From: Caenorhabditis elegans
Lineage: Eukaryota > Nematoda > Chromadorea > Rhabditida > Rhabditidae
Assembly: GCF_000002985.6 (NCBI RefSeq)
Contig: NC_003280.10
Coordinates: forward strand, 12,024,501-12,088,500
Length of the DNA stretch: 64,000 nt
Direction of reading: 5' to 3'
Part shown: in pieces, positions 47,802-60,700 of the stretch
Layout of the letters: the number at the start of each line of letters is the position of its first letter
Position numbering within the stretch: the first letter of the stretch is position 1
Translations under genes and position numbers: made by a program
Notes under the pieces: generated by a model
What the model saw: only the letters and a program-made list of their open reading frames with translations
Database searches by the model: none
What the model was told of the DNA's origin: nothing

Positions 47802-50800
47802 CTAAATGTCACTAGTGCTCTTCAGCGATTCTGTCTTCTTTTGCTCTTTCTCTGTGGCGGCTCGGCGAGCAATATCCGAGATGACTGCCTCCACGGTTTC
47901 GTCCATCGGGTTGTTGAAGTCCGCGTTGAAGTCGTTTCGCATTATTGTCACACGGAATCTGGAAAAAATTAATTTATAAAATTTTTTAATATGTTTTTAT
48001 TTAAATTTAATAAGTGTTATATTGTAATTGTGTATACATATATTAAGCTTAATCCCAAATTCCTGAATTTTCTGGAAACATTAAAAAAATGTTTCTCAAA
48101 AAATAGAAATATATGACTGAAAGTTATGAAAACTTGAAAAATCTTGAACTTTTTTAATATTATAATCAGTATTGCATACAGCGTAACAATATCTGCATGT
48201 GTGCACTCCATTGCGATATCCAACGGTGTCTTGCTGTCCACATTTGCTAGGTTACTGTCAGCACCACGTTTCAGAAGTTGGCACACGGGTCTGAAATTAT
48301 TATATTTTATAGAGGAACTATATAGTTGTAATTTGAGAAATACTCGAATTTTCAATGTAGAATTATGGCCGACATTTGGAATATATAGTTAACGTGTTTG
48401 CAATCAATTTTTTTTTTTGAAAAAATCTGGAAAATCGATGAAAAATGAATTTTTTGTAATTAATTAAGTTGTAAATAATTTTATTCGATTAGTAATTAAT
48501 TGTTTTGAATAAAAATAATAATTTTAATTCATTAGTAATTTTTTAATTTTTAAAATTTTTTGTATAATTAATATTTTTTTAAAAAGTATTAAAAAATTAT
48601 TTTTTTTTCAAATAATAAGAAACAAGTTTTGTAATAATTAATTAGTAATTAATTTTTAAAAATCATTAGAATTTTCTCAAAAATAGTTTTGGAAGGAATT
48701 AATTAATCAGTAACTATTTTTCAATGTTTTCTTTAAATTAAAAAAAAAAATATTTTTAGTATCTAAATAATTGTGATTAATTAGTAGTAATTCAGTAAAT
48801 ATAAGTTTTATTCTAGATAAATTTTATGGAACACTACAAAACTATATATAATTTTGAAAATGTTTGATCAAGTTTTGGTGAACAATTCAAAAAAATGGTT
48901 TTCAGAGTTAAATATAATTTTTTTAAAATTAAATGTAAAAATTCATTAAAATCTTTTTTTGCTAGACGTCCAGAATAATGCGTGGTAAGAACTGACTTCA
49001 CTGTAAAAAATTCGAAATTCATTTTTCTACGATTTTTAAACGAATTTTCCGATAATTTTGAGTTTTGATTTCAAAATCTCATAAGTTTTTTTAGAAATTT
49101 ATCCTAAAATTCCATAGCTGCTAGCCGCTTACAAGGTATGTCCCTCCTTTGCAGCCAAATGCAATGGCGTATTCAACTTCTCATCGAGCATATTAATCTT
49201 CGCTCCATTGAGCAATAAAAACTCTACTGCAGCAGTTTGCCCATTCCTTGTGGCAATATGAAGTGCAGTGGTTCCATTGTGCAGTGCATTCAGATCAAAT
49301 CCTTGAGCATAAGCTGTCATCAGAGCCAAAAGATCTCCACATTCACATGCTTCTTTTACGGAATCCCATTCAACAGTTTTTGTGTCAATTGATGAGGAAC
49401 CGATGGCATCGAGATTCGTGTCTGAACCACAAGCGGAGAGACGTTTCGAGGCAGTTGGCACTGGAACCGATAGGTCGGCTGAAAATGTCGGGGATTTGTA
49501 AAAAAAGAGAAGTTTTTAAAAGGGGTAACATTTAAAAGTTAAAAATGAATTGATTTTTGGAAAGTTTTTCGTTAAAAAAAAAACGGAAAAATTATACGTT
49601 AGAAAAAATAATCTAAATTTTATGAAATAATTTTCATTTCGGAATTTGATTTTTTTTCTGAAAAATTGCAGTTTTAAACAGAGTTTTGAAAAAAAATTTG
49701 GTTTTAAAGTTTTTTTTTCAAAAATTTTTTTTTAAACTTTTTCAGATTTTTTCTGGAAAATTACAGTTTCAAACAGAAAAAAGGCTTTTTTTAAATTTCT
49801 CCTAATTTTTTTTTGTTGAAAAAATGCAGTTTCTAACAGAAAAGAAATCATATCATATACATTTTCTTCAATTTTAATTTAAAAAATTAATTATTTAAAT
49901 TTTTGTTTTAAGTATTCTATTTTTTCCTGAAAAATTGCAGTTAAAACCATACAGTAAAAAATTTAAAAAAATGTTTTTTTTCAATAAAAATTCTAATAAA
50001 AATATAATTTTTTCTGGAAAATTGCAGTTTTAAGCAGGAAAGAAAGAAAATAGTTTTTTTTTAATTTTGAAAAAAGTATTACTTTTTTAAATTTTAATTT
50101 AGAAAAAATTTTAGACAACATTTATTTTAAAAAATTTTTGTTTTAATAATTCATTTTTTTCTGAAAAATTGCAGTTAAAACATACAGTAAAAATCAAAAT
50201 TTGTTTTTTAAATTTGAATTTTTTTAAAATTTTTACTTTCAAACAGAAAAACGGATGTTTTAAATAATTATTCAATTTTTTATAATTGTTTTTTTTTCTG
50301 AAAAACTGCAAAAAAAAAAATTTTAATGGCAAATTATCTCTGTTTTTCAATTTTTCAATTGTTTTTTTTTCCATTTTTTCAATTTTTAAAATTATTTTTC
50401 GAAAAAAAAAAGATTTTGAATTTTTAAATGTTCTCTAATTTTTCACAGAAAAAGCTTTAAAAATTTTTCAAATTTTTTTCTTTTTGTTGAAAAAAAACTT
50501 ATTTAAAAATTTCAAATTTTTCACGACTTTTCAAATAAAAAAAAGCCTCACCAGACCACGGATCAGCATCTAATAATCCCCCACTTTCAGCATCCTGAAC
50601 ATCTGCATACGAACTACTCCTATTCACTCCATTACTACTACTATTTCCTCCAATACTCGTCTTATGCTTCAAATGTTCCTGTCGATTCGTGGCCGAACTT
50701 CTCGCCCGTGTATCCTCGGCCACCGCGAATCTCCGTTCCACGTATTTCGCCTTAATCCATGCTTCACGTGCCGGTCTTGCCGATTTTTCATTGATTTGCG

Positions 50801-53800
50801 GTGGAACAATTGAATCGGCCGGTGGGAGATGTGCTAGGAAAATTTCATTAACTTGTCGATTTCCCAATGCGAGAAGCACATCCCGAAGCTCATTATCGAT
50901 TGAATCCATACAAAGTGATCGAACTTTCGACGTCTGAACTCCCAGTGATCGATGAGCTCCGGAGCATTCAATGCAGAGCACAACGCCCAGATTGATGCTC
51001 ACCCATTTTGGAGCCGGTGAGCCACAATCCGCACAAACTTCGTTGCCTGGGACGCGGCGGACTTGTTCGAATGCGGTCGTGGAAGAGGAAAAGCCGGCGG
51101 CCGTGGAGATGGATGAAGTGTTTGCGGAGGTGTCTGTGAAAAAATTCATATAATTTAGAAATTTTTGTTGAAAATTAAAATGTTAAGGAAATTGTATTTA
51201 TTGTGCTACGTGGTGATTCTAAAGTAAACTTTTTTTGATAAAATTGGAATCGTTTTTTGGGATTTTCATCATACTTTGTTTTTTTGATTTTTACGGTATT
51301 TTTTGAAAACAAAAAAGGTTTTTTAAAAATAATTTTCCAGATAATTTTTCAAATTAAAAAAAAAATTCGACATAAATTATACAAAGAACTTTGTATAAAT
51401 AATTAACAAAATAAATTTTTTCTTGGAAAAAAAACAATTTAAAAATTGTAATCTAATTTTTGAATTTTGAAAAATATAGCTGTTCCAAAAATTAAATTCT
51501 CATATTTTTTTTTATTTTCAAATAAAATTTTTTTTTGCAAAAAAAATGTAAAAATAGTTAACAAAATAATTTGTTTTGGAAAACTTTTTTTTCCAAAATT
51601 TAAACAATTTTTAAAAAATTTTAATAGGACAAATTCCACGTAGAGTTCTTTTAATAGTGAACAAATTAAATCGAGACATAGTTTTATTGGTACTAGTCCT
51701 AAATCACCCTGCCGCTTTTTTTTTCAAATAAAAACGTGTGGAGTTGTTGTATTTTTAGGCTTAGGAAATAACCATTTCTAAGCCTAAAGATGGAAAATGG
51801 ACATCACGTTTTATTAAAATGAATAATATTAAAATGAGGGGAAATACATTCAAAATAAAAAAAACTGCGTGGCGTGTACTGCAGAAAACCTCAATATTTA
51901 GGCCCCGCCTTTTTATCGTCCACTCACGGGGAAAAGGCAAAATTCGTGACCCAACCAATATCGGGCCGCCGACATCTGACGAGTTCCGCGCGCCGCTGCG
52001 TTTAACTCATTGTGGGCGTGGCAAGCTGTCTCCGTCCGCTGAGAGTTAAACATAGCGGCGCGCGGAACCCGTAAGATGTCGGCAGCCTGTTATTGGTTGG
52101 GGTCCCGAATTTTGCCTTTTCCCCGTCACTTTTATTATTTTGAGTGTAATACACAAATAAAAAAAAAGTGGCGGGGTGATTTAGGACTAGTACCGTTTTA
52201 TTTTATGGAGAAACTAAAAAAAAATAAATAAATCTGATTTTCAAAATTTTAAAAATATTGTTTTCCAGAAATTTGAATCTTATTCTTTTTTTTTTAATTT
52301 TCAAAATAATTTTCAAATTAAAAAATTTTTGGAAAAATTTCATGTAGACTGTTATTTAAGAGAATTTTTGTTTGGAAAAATATCTGATTTTTGAATTTTT
52401 AAAAATATTGTCTTCCAGAAATTTAATTCTTATTCATATTTATTTAACTCTTCAAGAACTTAACATTTTTCAAATTAAAAAAAAAAAGTATTTTACAAAA
52501 ATTCCACGTAGAATTTTTTTTCAACAAAATGTTTTTTTTTGGGAAAAAACAATTTCAAACATTAAATTCTATATGTATATATATATTTTTTTTCCGATAT
52601 TCTAACAATTTTTAAAAATTGTTTAAAAATATTTTGGGAAAGTCCAGAATTTTGTCAACAAAATGTTTTTTTGGAAAAATCGAAAAAACTTCAAAAATAT
52701 TTTTATTTTTTCCTCAATTTTATAAAATTGATCTCAAACGTACATGTCGACGCCGGATCCGACACCGATCTTCCTTTCGTGACATCCATTGCATTCGATA
52801 ACGGAGAAATCGCGTTAGCACTTGTCAAAGTAACACCTGATGACATGGAAGTCGTCTTATTACGTGGACTCGTAGAAGCCACATCGACAGAGTCACCCTC
52901 ATGAAGTGCGAGAATAGTTCGTTGAAGAGCCCGCATCCAGTCTTGGCACAGAGATTCCGAATCCGCTTGGAGCAAGTGAATCCGAGTTGGAGTGACGAGC
53001 TCGAAACATCCGATTCGATCGATATTAGACGGGGCTGGACGAACGAGACAAATGCGAAGATTCTCTTCCATGATGGTTGCCGGCTCGAGATCTGTGGATC
53101 GGTGCGAGTAGAGCTGCAAAAATGATGGGTAATAGGTAATAGGGTAATTGCGTGATCTTACAACACGGATTCAAAAATCACAGTTAATTCGCGGTTTCTG
53201 TATTGTACCTTTAGACATACAAAATACATATTCGCGAAGTACAAACGTATATAATTCATAAATCGCGAATTTTCGATCACGATTTGGGAATTGTACAAGT
53301 TTTGGTTCGTGATTTATGCATAATACGCAAATAATACATGTACATTCACAAAATGTGTATTGTACGCTAATTATACTAATGTTCCGAGGTACTCGAATTT
53401 TGTACGCGCGAAGAATTTTTTGTAAAATATATTGTATATTGTATATATTGTACAAAAAAATTCTTCGCGCGTACAAAATTCGAGTACCTCGGAACATTAG
53501 TATAATTAGCGTACAATACACATTTTGTGAATGTACATGTATTATTTACGTATTATACACAAATCGCGAACCAAAACTTGTACAATTCCCAAATCGTGAT
53601 CGAAAATTCGCGATTTATGAATTATATACGTTTGTACTTCGCGAATATGTATTTCGTATGTCTAAAGGTACAATACATTAACCGCGAATTAACTGTGATT
53701 ATTGTATGCAATGGTGTAAGTAAATAAACTATACAGAAAAAATGATTACCGTATTTCTTCTATTAATATGGCCTCCCTATTAGACTTGCACTCCCTATTA

Positions 53801-54683
53801 GTATTGCCCCTCGGAGACCTTCCGAAAATTAGTATTGCACTCCCTATTAGTCTTGCACTCCCTAACAGTATTGCGTCTACTATTTTTTTAGTGCAAACGC
53901 TAGTTACTAATTTTAAGATTTTAACAACATTTTCGCCTATTTTGCAACCCTTTTTGTTTAAAACTTCTATGAGACTGAAGTTACTGAACCTTTTTTGTTG
54001 CAATTACAATCAAATTTTCTAAATTTTTAAGTAAAGTTGGAGTTCTTTCAAGTAAAAACTAGTAAGTCCCAGCTCAGAAAAATGTTCTGAAAAATAGTAT
54101 TGCACTCCCTATTAGTCTTGCACTCCCTATTAGTATTGCAAGCGGTAAGGCCATCGAAAAATAGTATTGCAGCCATATTAATAGAAGAAATACGGTAATT
54201 GCTTGAATAGTATATGCTTTGTTCAAATATTCTATTTATACATTAATCAATACTTCTATTCAGTTCATTTACTTATATCATTGTATATAATAGTAAACTT
54301 TTCGTTCCAAAATATATCCCTATTACAAATAATGCATACCAACTGCTTATCCTTTATCTGAAACCATCGTCGATTCCAGGTTTTGAAGGCGTTCGACGAT
54401 CTTTTGTAGAGATATCCTTCCATCATCACATCTGGCTCGATTGGCATACCCGATGGGTGTTGGAACATTTCCTGGAAAATATATTGGCGTAATTTTTGAA
54501 TTTATATAAACTATATATTTTTGTTCTTACCTGTACAACTATTACCGTATCAAATTCACAATAATTGAATTGTGAGCGCAATTTTCAGCGTTTTTTTGTA
54601 ATCCTTATCATTCAATATTTATTGTAATAGATAATGTATATTGAATTTCAACTCTCACTAGCAATATAATTTCTCTTTTAATC

Positions 54684-54724
<41 letters not shown>

Positions 54725-57700
54725 TTCTTACTATGTAATTGACACATGACTTTAAGCCTGTTGTATTTCAAATGTCGCTTCAAGACTATTTTGATAAATA
54801 ATGACTTTATAATTTCAAAAATTCATAGTTGATAAAATACGATTCTCAACTTCCGGAAAAAAACAATTCTTGCTTTTTTCAGGGGCCTAATTATTCACGT
54901 GGTGTCAGGCTGTCTCATTACAGTTTGATCTACAAAGCACACTCTTAACCATCCGAAATCAGATGAGATGTCTGTGGATCTCAACTCCCGCATTTTTTAA
55001 AGATCAAATCGAAATAAGACAATCTGATTCCACGTTGAAATTACCATAAGCCTTGAATCAGAAAAACTCTCGGCAAATCGACCTTGATCCTTGACCTCCC
55101 ATTCCAAAGACAATCCGCGTTTCTTATCCTTCAACGCTTTATCAGTGATACTTCCACTATCCACAGACGAATCTCGAATCAAAAGGCTCGAAATCCGGCC
55201 TTTCGTTCGTTTTGCAGCTCTTCTCATCAGGCTTCGCTTGGAGCCGCGAGTTTTGGGCTCCGAGCTAATTTCCTGCATTCGCTGGAGGTTTTCAGCTCGA
55301 ATTCTGGACTTTTCAATTTCCAGCTTTACACGCTTTTCTCTGCGTTGCTCCTCCAACAAATCCATTTTCAACTTCGTCTCCGCACTAATCGTGATCGTTC
55401 TCGTGATAACTTTCGACGTTCGGATCCCAGATTTTTCAGTGCTCCTGGAGAAGGGCTCTGGCTCCGGAGGCTCTTCACTCGTAAAGAACATGATAAGCTC
55501 TGTTACAGTGTGCTCCTGATGATGTGATGATGATGACGAGGCAGTTGATGACGTGGCAATTGATTTAGTGGACATTCTGATGATTTTATCAGTTTTCGAA
55601 GAAGCCGGAGAAGAAGGAACGGAAGGGAATTAGAAAAAAAATTTAGCTTTTAATCGAACGAAAAACTGTACTATAGACATTTTTGGGGCGGTGACGACTA
55701 AATTGATGATGAAGTTTTGGTGATAAGGTGTTATAAGAGGCGATAAGGAAATTTAGAGTGCAGTGAAAAATTTTGATAAAATGGAAATCCTAATGGAAAT
55801 TCGATTTTCAAGCGAAAATTTTAATTCTGAACCGAAATTTTTTTGGAAGGCACTTTCTCTGACTAATTTCTGTGTGAACAGCCGTGAAAACGGTGCGAAA
55901 TTTGGGAAGATAAAATAAAAAAATAAAAATGATAAAACTGTGATTCATCACAAATTGAGTGTTATGAAACTGAGTGAAAAATAGTGTCTAGCTGAAAAAA
56001 GGGGAAATTTCAGAATACTTATGAGAGACTGAAAGACCATTGGAAGAATAATATTAGAGAGGATTATTCAAATTTTTGTGCAAAGGGGAATGATGGAATG
56101 GTCATGTGATAATAGTTACAGTAGGCAAGGATTTAAGAATAAATTGGTTTTTTTTTTAATTTTGAAAGTATCGGGAAATTGTTTATATTGCTCCAATAGT
56201 GTCGAGATATAATATTTAGAAATCGTTTCAAAAAAATTTAAATTAAATTTCCATCCAAAAAAAATGTGAAAACCTCGTTTTCGTCTATCAAATTTGGTCG
56301 GCAAAATGTCGGCAAAATTTTTTCTAAATTTTTTTTGGGGTTTCTAATATAATTTAAGCATAATGAAGCATAACGAATTTGTAGCCATGTTCGGATTTTG
56401 ACCGAAAAAAATTTTATTTTCGAAAAAGTGGTAGTTGATTTAATTGTTTTGTTTAACAAATACACTTTTTTTAAAATTTTGATTTTTTTTTGATTTTTCG
56501 AATTTCCGAAATACTTCAGGGGCTTGTGGTTAAATTGCTTTTTTTTTTTATTTTAATTTTTCGAAAAAATTTCAACCTATGGATTTTACAATTTCGTTTC
56601 ATTTTTTTTAAATACAATTTTTTAATGGGATTTTTTTTGGAATTAATGGTTTTTTTTCGTGAAAATTGGAGAAATATTAAAAAAAAAAAAAAGAATTCTC
56701 GGAAAATTACATATTTTTTCTAAATTTGAGGAAAAAATTTTTAAAATTTCAATTTCTTTTGTAAGATTTTTTTTATTTTATCACTTTTGTTGAATTGTTC
56801 GGAATTTTATTTTTGTACAATTTCATTTTAATCGTTTAAAATTCAAAATTTTCTACACAAAAAAAACCTAGACCAATTTTTTTTTTGAAATTTTTGAATA
56901 CAACCTTTTTCCTATTTAACATTGATGCTAATTCAATATATTCAAAACTCAAAAAAAATTGTTTTTGTTTTTTTTTCAGCAAATCTGTCAGGATTACGGT
57001 ACTTTTACAGTAACCGACACCTTTTTCAATATTCAATTTCCAAAAAACCTAAAGAATTGAAAAAGAAGAAAAAGGAACACAACAAAAAGAAGATATAAGA
57101 AGGAAAAGAAAACAATCGAGAACACACACACATAGACAAGTAAACCGAATCGAATGAATCATCAACATCATCCGTTTCTCTTTCTCTTCGTCTATCACTT
57201 CCACAAAATGAATGGAAAAAGAGAAAAATTGAATGCTGGGAAAAAAAAATGAAATAGCGGAAGCCATAAAGAACATGGGAGCGACGGTTTTATGAATTTC
57301 CTGTTTTTTAATACTTTCTAGTGATGAATTGGGAAAAAATTGGACAACAAAATTGTTATGGTTCAAAAAATTTGGATCTCTGTCACCTATGTCATCACTG
57401 ACTTATTGCTTAAACTTTTATCAACTTTTCAAATTTTAGATGTTCTATATTAATGACCATATACATAGCAGGGGTGTGCGGATAACCGATTTTTTCGGCT
57501 AACGGATAAATCGGCTAATCTCAGTCATTCAAATCGGCTAATTTTCGGCTAATTCGGCTAATTCGGAAAATATTCATTTGGTTAAGCTTTTTTTTGTCCA
57601 TTCTGTTAATTCAGGTTTTGGGTTAATTTTTTCACTGTTATTGAGCAAATTCAGGGATGAACGACTGTTCAAATAGGAAAAAATCATACAAATTCCGGGA

Positions 57701-60700
57701 AAAAATCATACAAAATTACATTTTGTTTTCCAAAAAAATATGTTAGTTGAATTAGCCGAAATAGCCGATCGGCGAATTCGGCTAACGGTACGTATTAGCC
57801 GAACTGCCAAAAAGTCGGCTAACGGCTAATTCGGCTAATCGGTAAAAAGGTCGGCTAACGGATAATTCGGCTAATGTTAGCCGAGTTTGCCGAATTAGCC
57901 GATCGGCGAATTCGGCTAACATCGGCTATTATCCGCACACCCCTGATACATAGTTCGATATATTTTGAGAATTCCTTCTAGTTGAGAAAGCATTCAAAAT
58001 TTTGAATATATGCATATTTCTATTAATTGAATGAACTATTTAACTTCACTTTAAGAACTCCTTTCTTTGATTGAAAAATAACATTATAGTAACAAAATAC
58101 TCTTACTAAAATACTTACTTAAATACCTGACAATTGGAAATGTGCAATAGTGATTTTTCTGAGTTTCTCGAAGTCTAGATGGTCATGTTGTGTTATGGTG
58201 TCGGGTGATTACATTTATGCTCGAAATTGAGATAAAACTTATATTGGAAACTATACATATATGTTCTATCGGGAAATTTTATAACAGTAACATATATATT
58301 CGTTATATATTTCAAGTCCCGTTCAAATTAAAAAGACATTCAATGAATTAATCGTTTTCATTATAGACACCATTGGAAAACTGGAAAATGAAAACTACTA
58401 ATCTGTAGTAAACGTATTTAAAATGTTCATCAATGATTTATGTGAGTTTCTCGAAATTTTTCGATTTTTGCCACAAAAATTTTGACTGAAAAGTTTCAAA
58501 AATCTAGATGGTAATTACATTTATGTTCGAAATTAAAAATGATAACTTTTATAAAATTTCGATAAAGCTATATTGAAAACTGTACATATATGTTCTATAG
58601 GGTAATCAGAAATAACCATTAATGTTAGATTAAACACCCAAAAGGAAACCCTAAATCCATGACTAATGAAATGGCCTTGCCACCTTTGGAAAATTATTAC
58701 GAAACAAAACGCCCACCAAAACAACACAGAAGGTCAGGAGGTTGTGTTAAGTGTCTCACAGGAAATGTGGTTTTTGAGAAAATGAGTATTTCTCAGTGGT
58801 CTAAGATTTTCTATTGATTGGTATACGACTTACAGTATACACAACTAACCGTATAATCTCTATTAGTATTTCACCCCATTGTTCAACTTTGACAACATAT
58901 ATTTCAGTTATCGTTTGTTCTATTACAAAATTGCCAACTGTCAAAGTATTTGTTAGTTCTTTTTCTATAGCTTGATATCATCTAAATAAACCGATATATA
59001 ACCTTTTAAAGTAAAGTAGTTGAGTGCAATACTAATAGATAATATACGGTATATGATAATTAAAGTTGTGAAATACATTAAAAACTTGTAAGTTTTAAAA
59101 TAGGAAGAATCCGAGTTCCTAGGGCCACCATAGCAGTTGGAGTAAATAAGAAACCTACTGCAATGCACTAAGAAAGACTTGATGGTAAATATTTTCGAGT
59201 TCCTGTTTGTTTCATTGTTTCTTGTATACGTATGAATGTAGAATATAACGTTTTAAGTGAACAAGTAACGGATGCTACACAATAAAGAGCTTGTTTCAAG
59301 CATAACAATTCACCAAATAAGTAAGGCTTATAATCAACACCTAATCTCTATTCAATGCAGTTTGTTGTGTTTTTGATTATAAACTTTTCTCATAACAAAA
59401 TTATAAAATAGTATTGAAATAAATAAATGAATAAACGTTTTGCATTAGATTATACTGATTTATGTTCTTAAATTTAGAACATTATAAATTTTTTCTATTG
59501 TATTATCATTTCATCAGTATTATATCACATGTACCATTTTTCAATATATGTTTTATTGTGTTTCAATATTTTACGAACTTGAAGCTATTTTAATATAGAA
59601 GACAGATATTTTACACTTTTTGCGTAATCCTCTAGATATCCCACTTTTAACTTCAAAAAACAACTAACCTTTGGAACAAGCGAATGTACATCCTGCATCT
59701 TACGTTCGATGAGCTTCGATTTAGCAGCAAATGTCTGAATTGTGTCGGCGATTGCTCCGTTGTCGGCAGCTGTCCACTCGTCGAACGTGGCGTGCCCTTT
59801 TGAGAAGAACGCCGACGATTCGCGAACCAGTGTCCACAACTGCAAATTTTAGAAAATAATATGAAAATAAAAAAAACGTGGTTTTGGTGGTTTTTTAGTA
59901 ATTTAATTGGGTTTTTTTTCGTTTAAAAAATATTTGTGAGACAGGAATATGCATAGGTATTTAGATTTTTCATTTTAAGTTAAAAATTTGAAAACGTTTT
60001 TCAGGAAAATTTTTAAAGACATATTTTCTTTTTTTCGAGAAGACTGATTTTTTTAAAATAAAATAAATATAACATTGGTGGCCTAGGAAATATATTGATG
60101 GCCTAGAACATATTGGTGACCTTGAAAAAACATTAATGGCCTAGAAAAAACATTAATGGCCTAGAAAAACATTGATGGTCTATAAAAACAAAAGCGGCTT
60201 AGAAAAGTTACTGATGGCCTAGAAAAATATATATGTGGCCTAGAAAAATATATAGATGGCCTAGAAAAATTACAAAGATGGCCTAGAAAAATATATATGT
60301 GACCTAGAAAAAAACAAAGATTCTAGAATTTAAATTTATGTCCTAGGAGAATTATTGATGGCCTAGAAAAATTATTTCTGTTCTAGATAACTACAAAGAT
60401 GGCCTAGAAAAATATATAGATGGCCTAGAAAAATATATAGATGGCCTAGAAAAATTACAAAGATGGCCTAGAAAAATATATATGTGGCCTAGAAAAAAAC
60501 AAAGATTCTAGAATTTAAATTTATGTCCTAGGAGAATTATTGATGGCCTAGAAAAATTATTTCTGTTCTAGATAACTACAAAGACGGCCTAGAAAAATAT
60601 ATAGATGGCTTAGAAAAATTATAACTGGCCTAGAAAATCACTGGTCTAGAAAAAAAAATTGATGGCTTAGAAAAATAAATTAATGGCCTAGAAAAATTAT

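Larger units (their letters stand above)
55576..59660. other. Large cnt-1 intron, probable promoter of the BAR-less isoform
   Basis: A 4-kb stretch of AT-rich sequence between the BAR exons and the alternative first exon. It must hold the promoter of the internal start if that start is used. 57050-57240 is purine-rich and denser in non-AT words. Two transposon-like elements (57469-57945 and about 58837-59045) are the only clear structures. I see no exon. Confidence 0.5.

Noticed and set aside
53171..53681. Overlapping frames of 116 and 121 codons on opposite strands
   Set aside because: They are nearly identical proteins because the DNA is a palindrome; there is no gene evidence.
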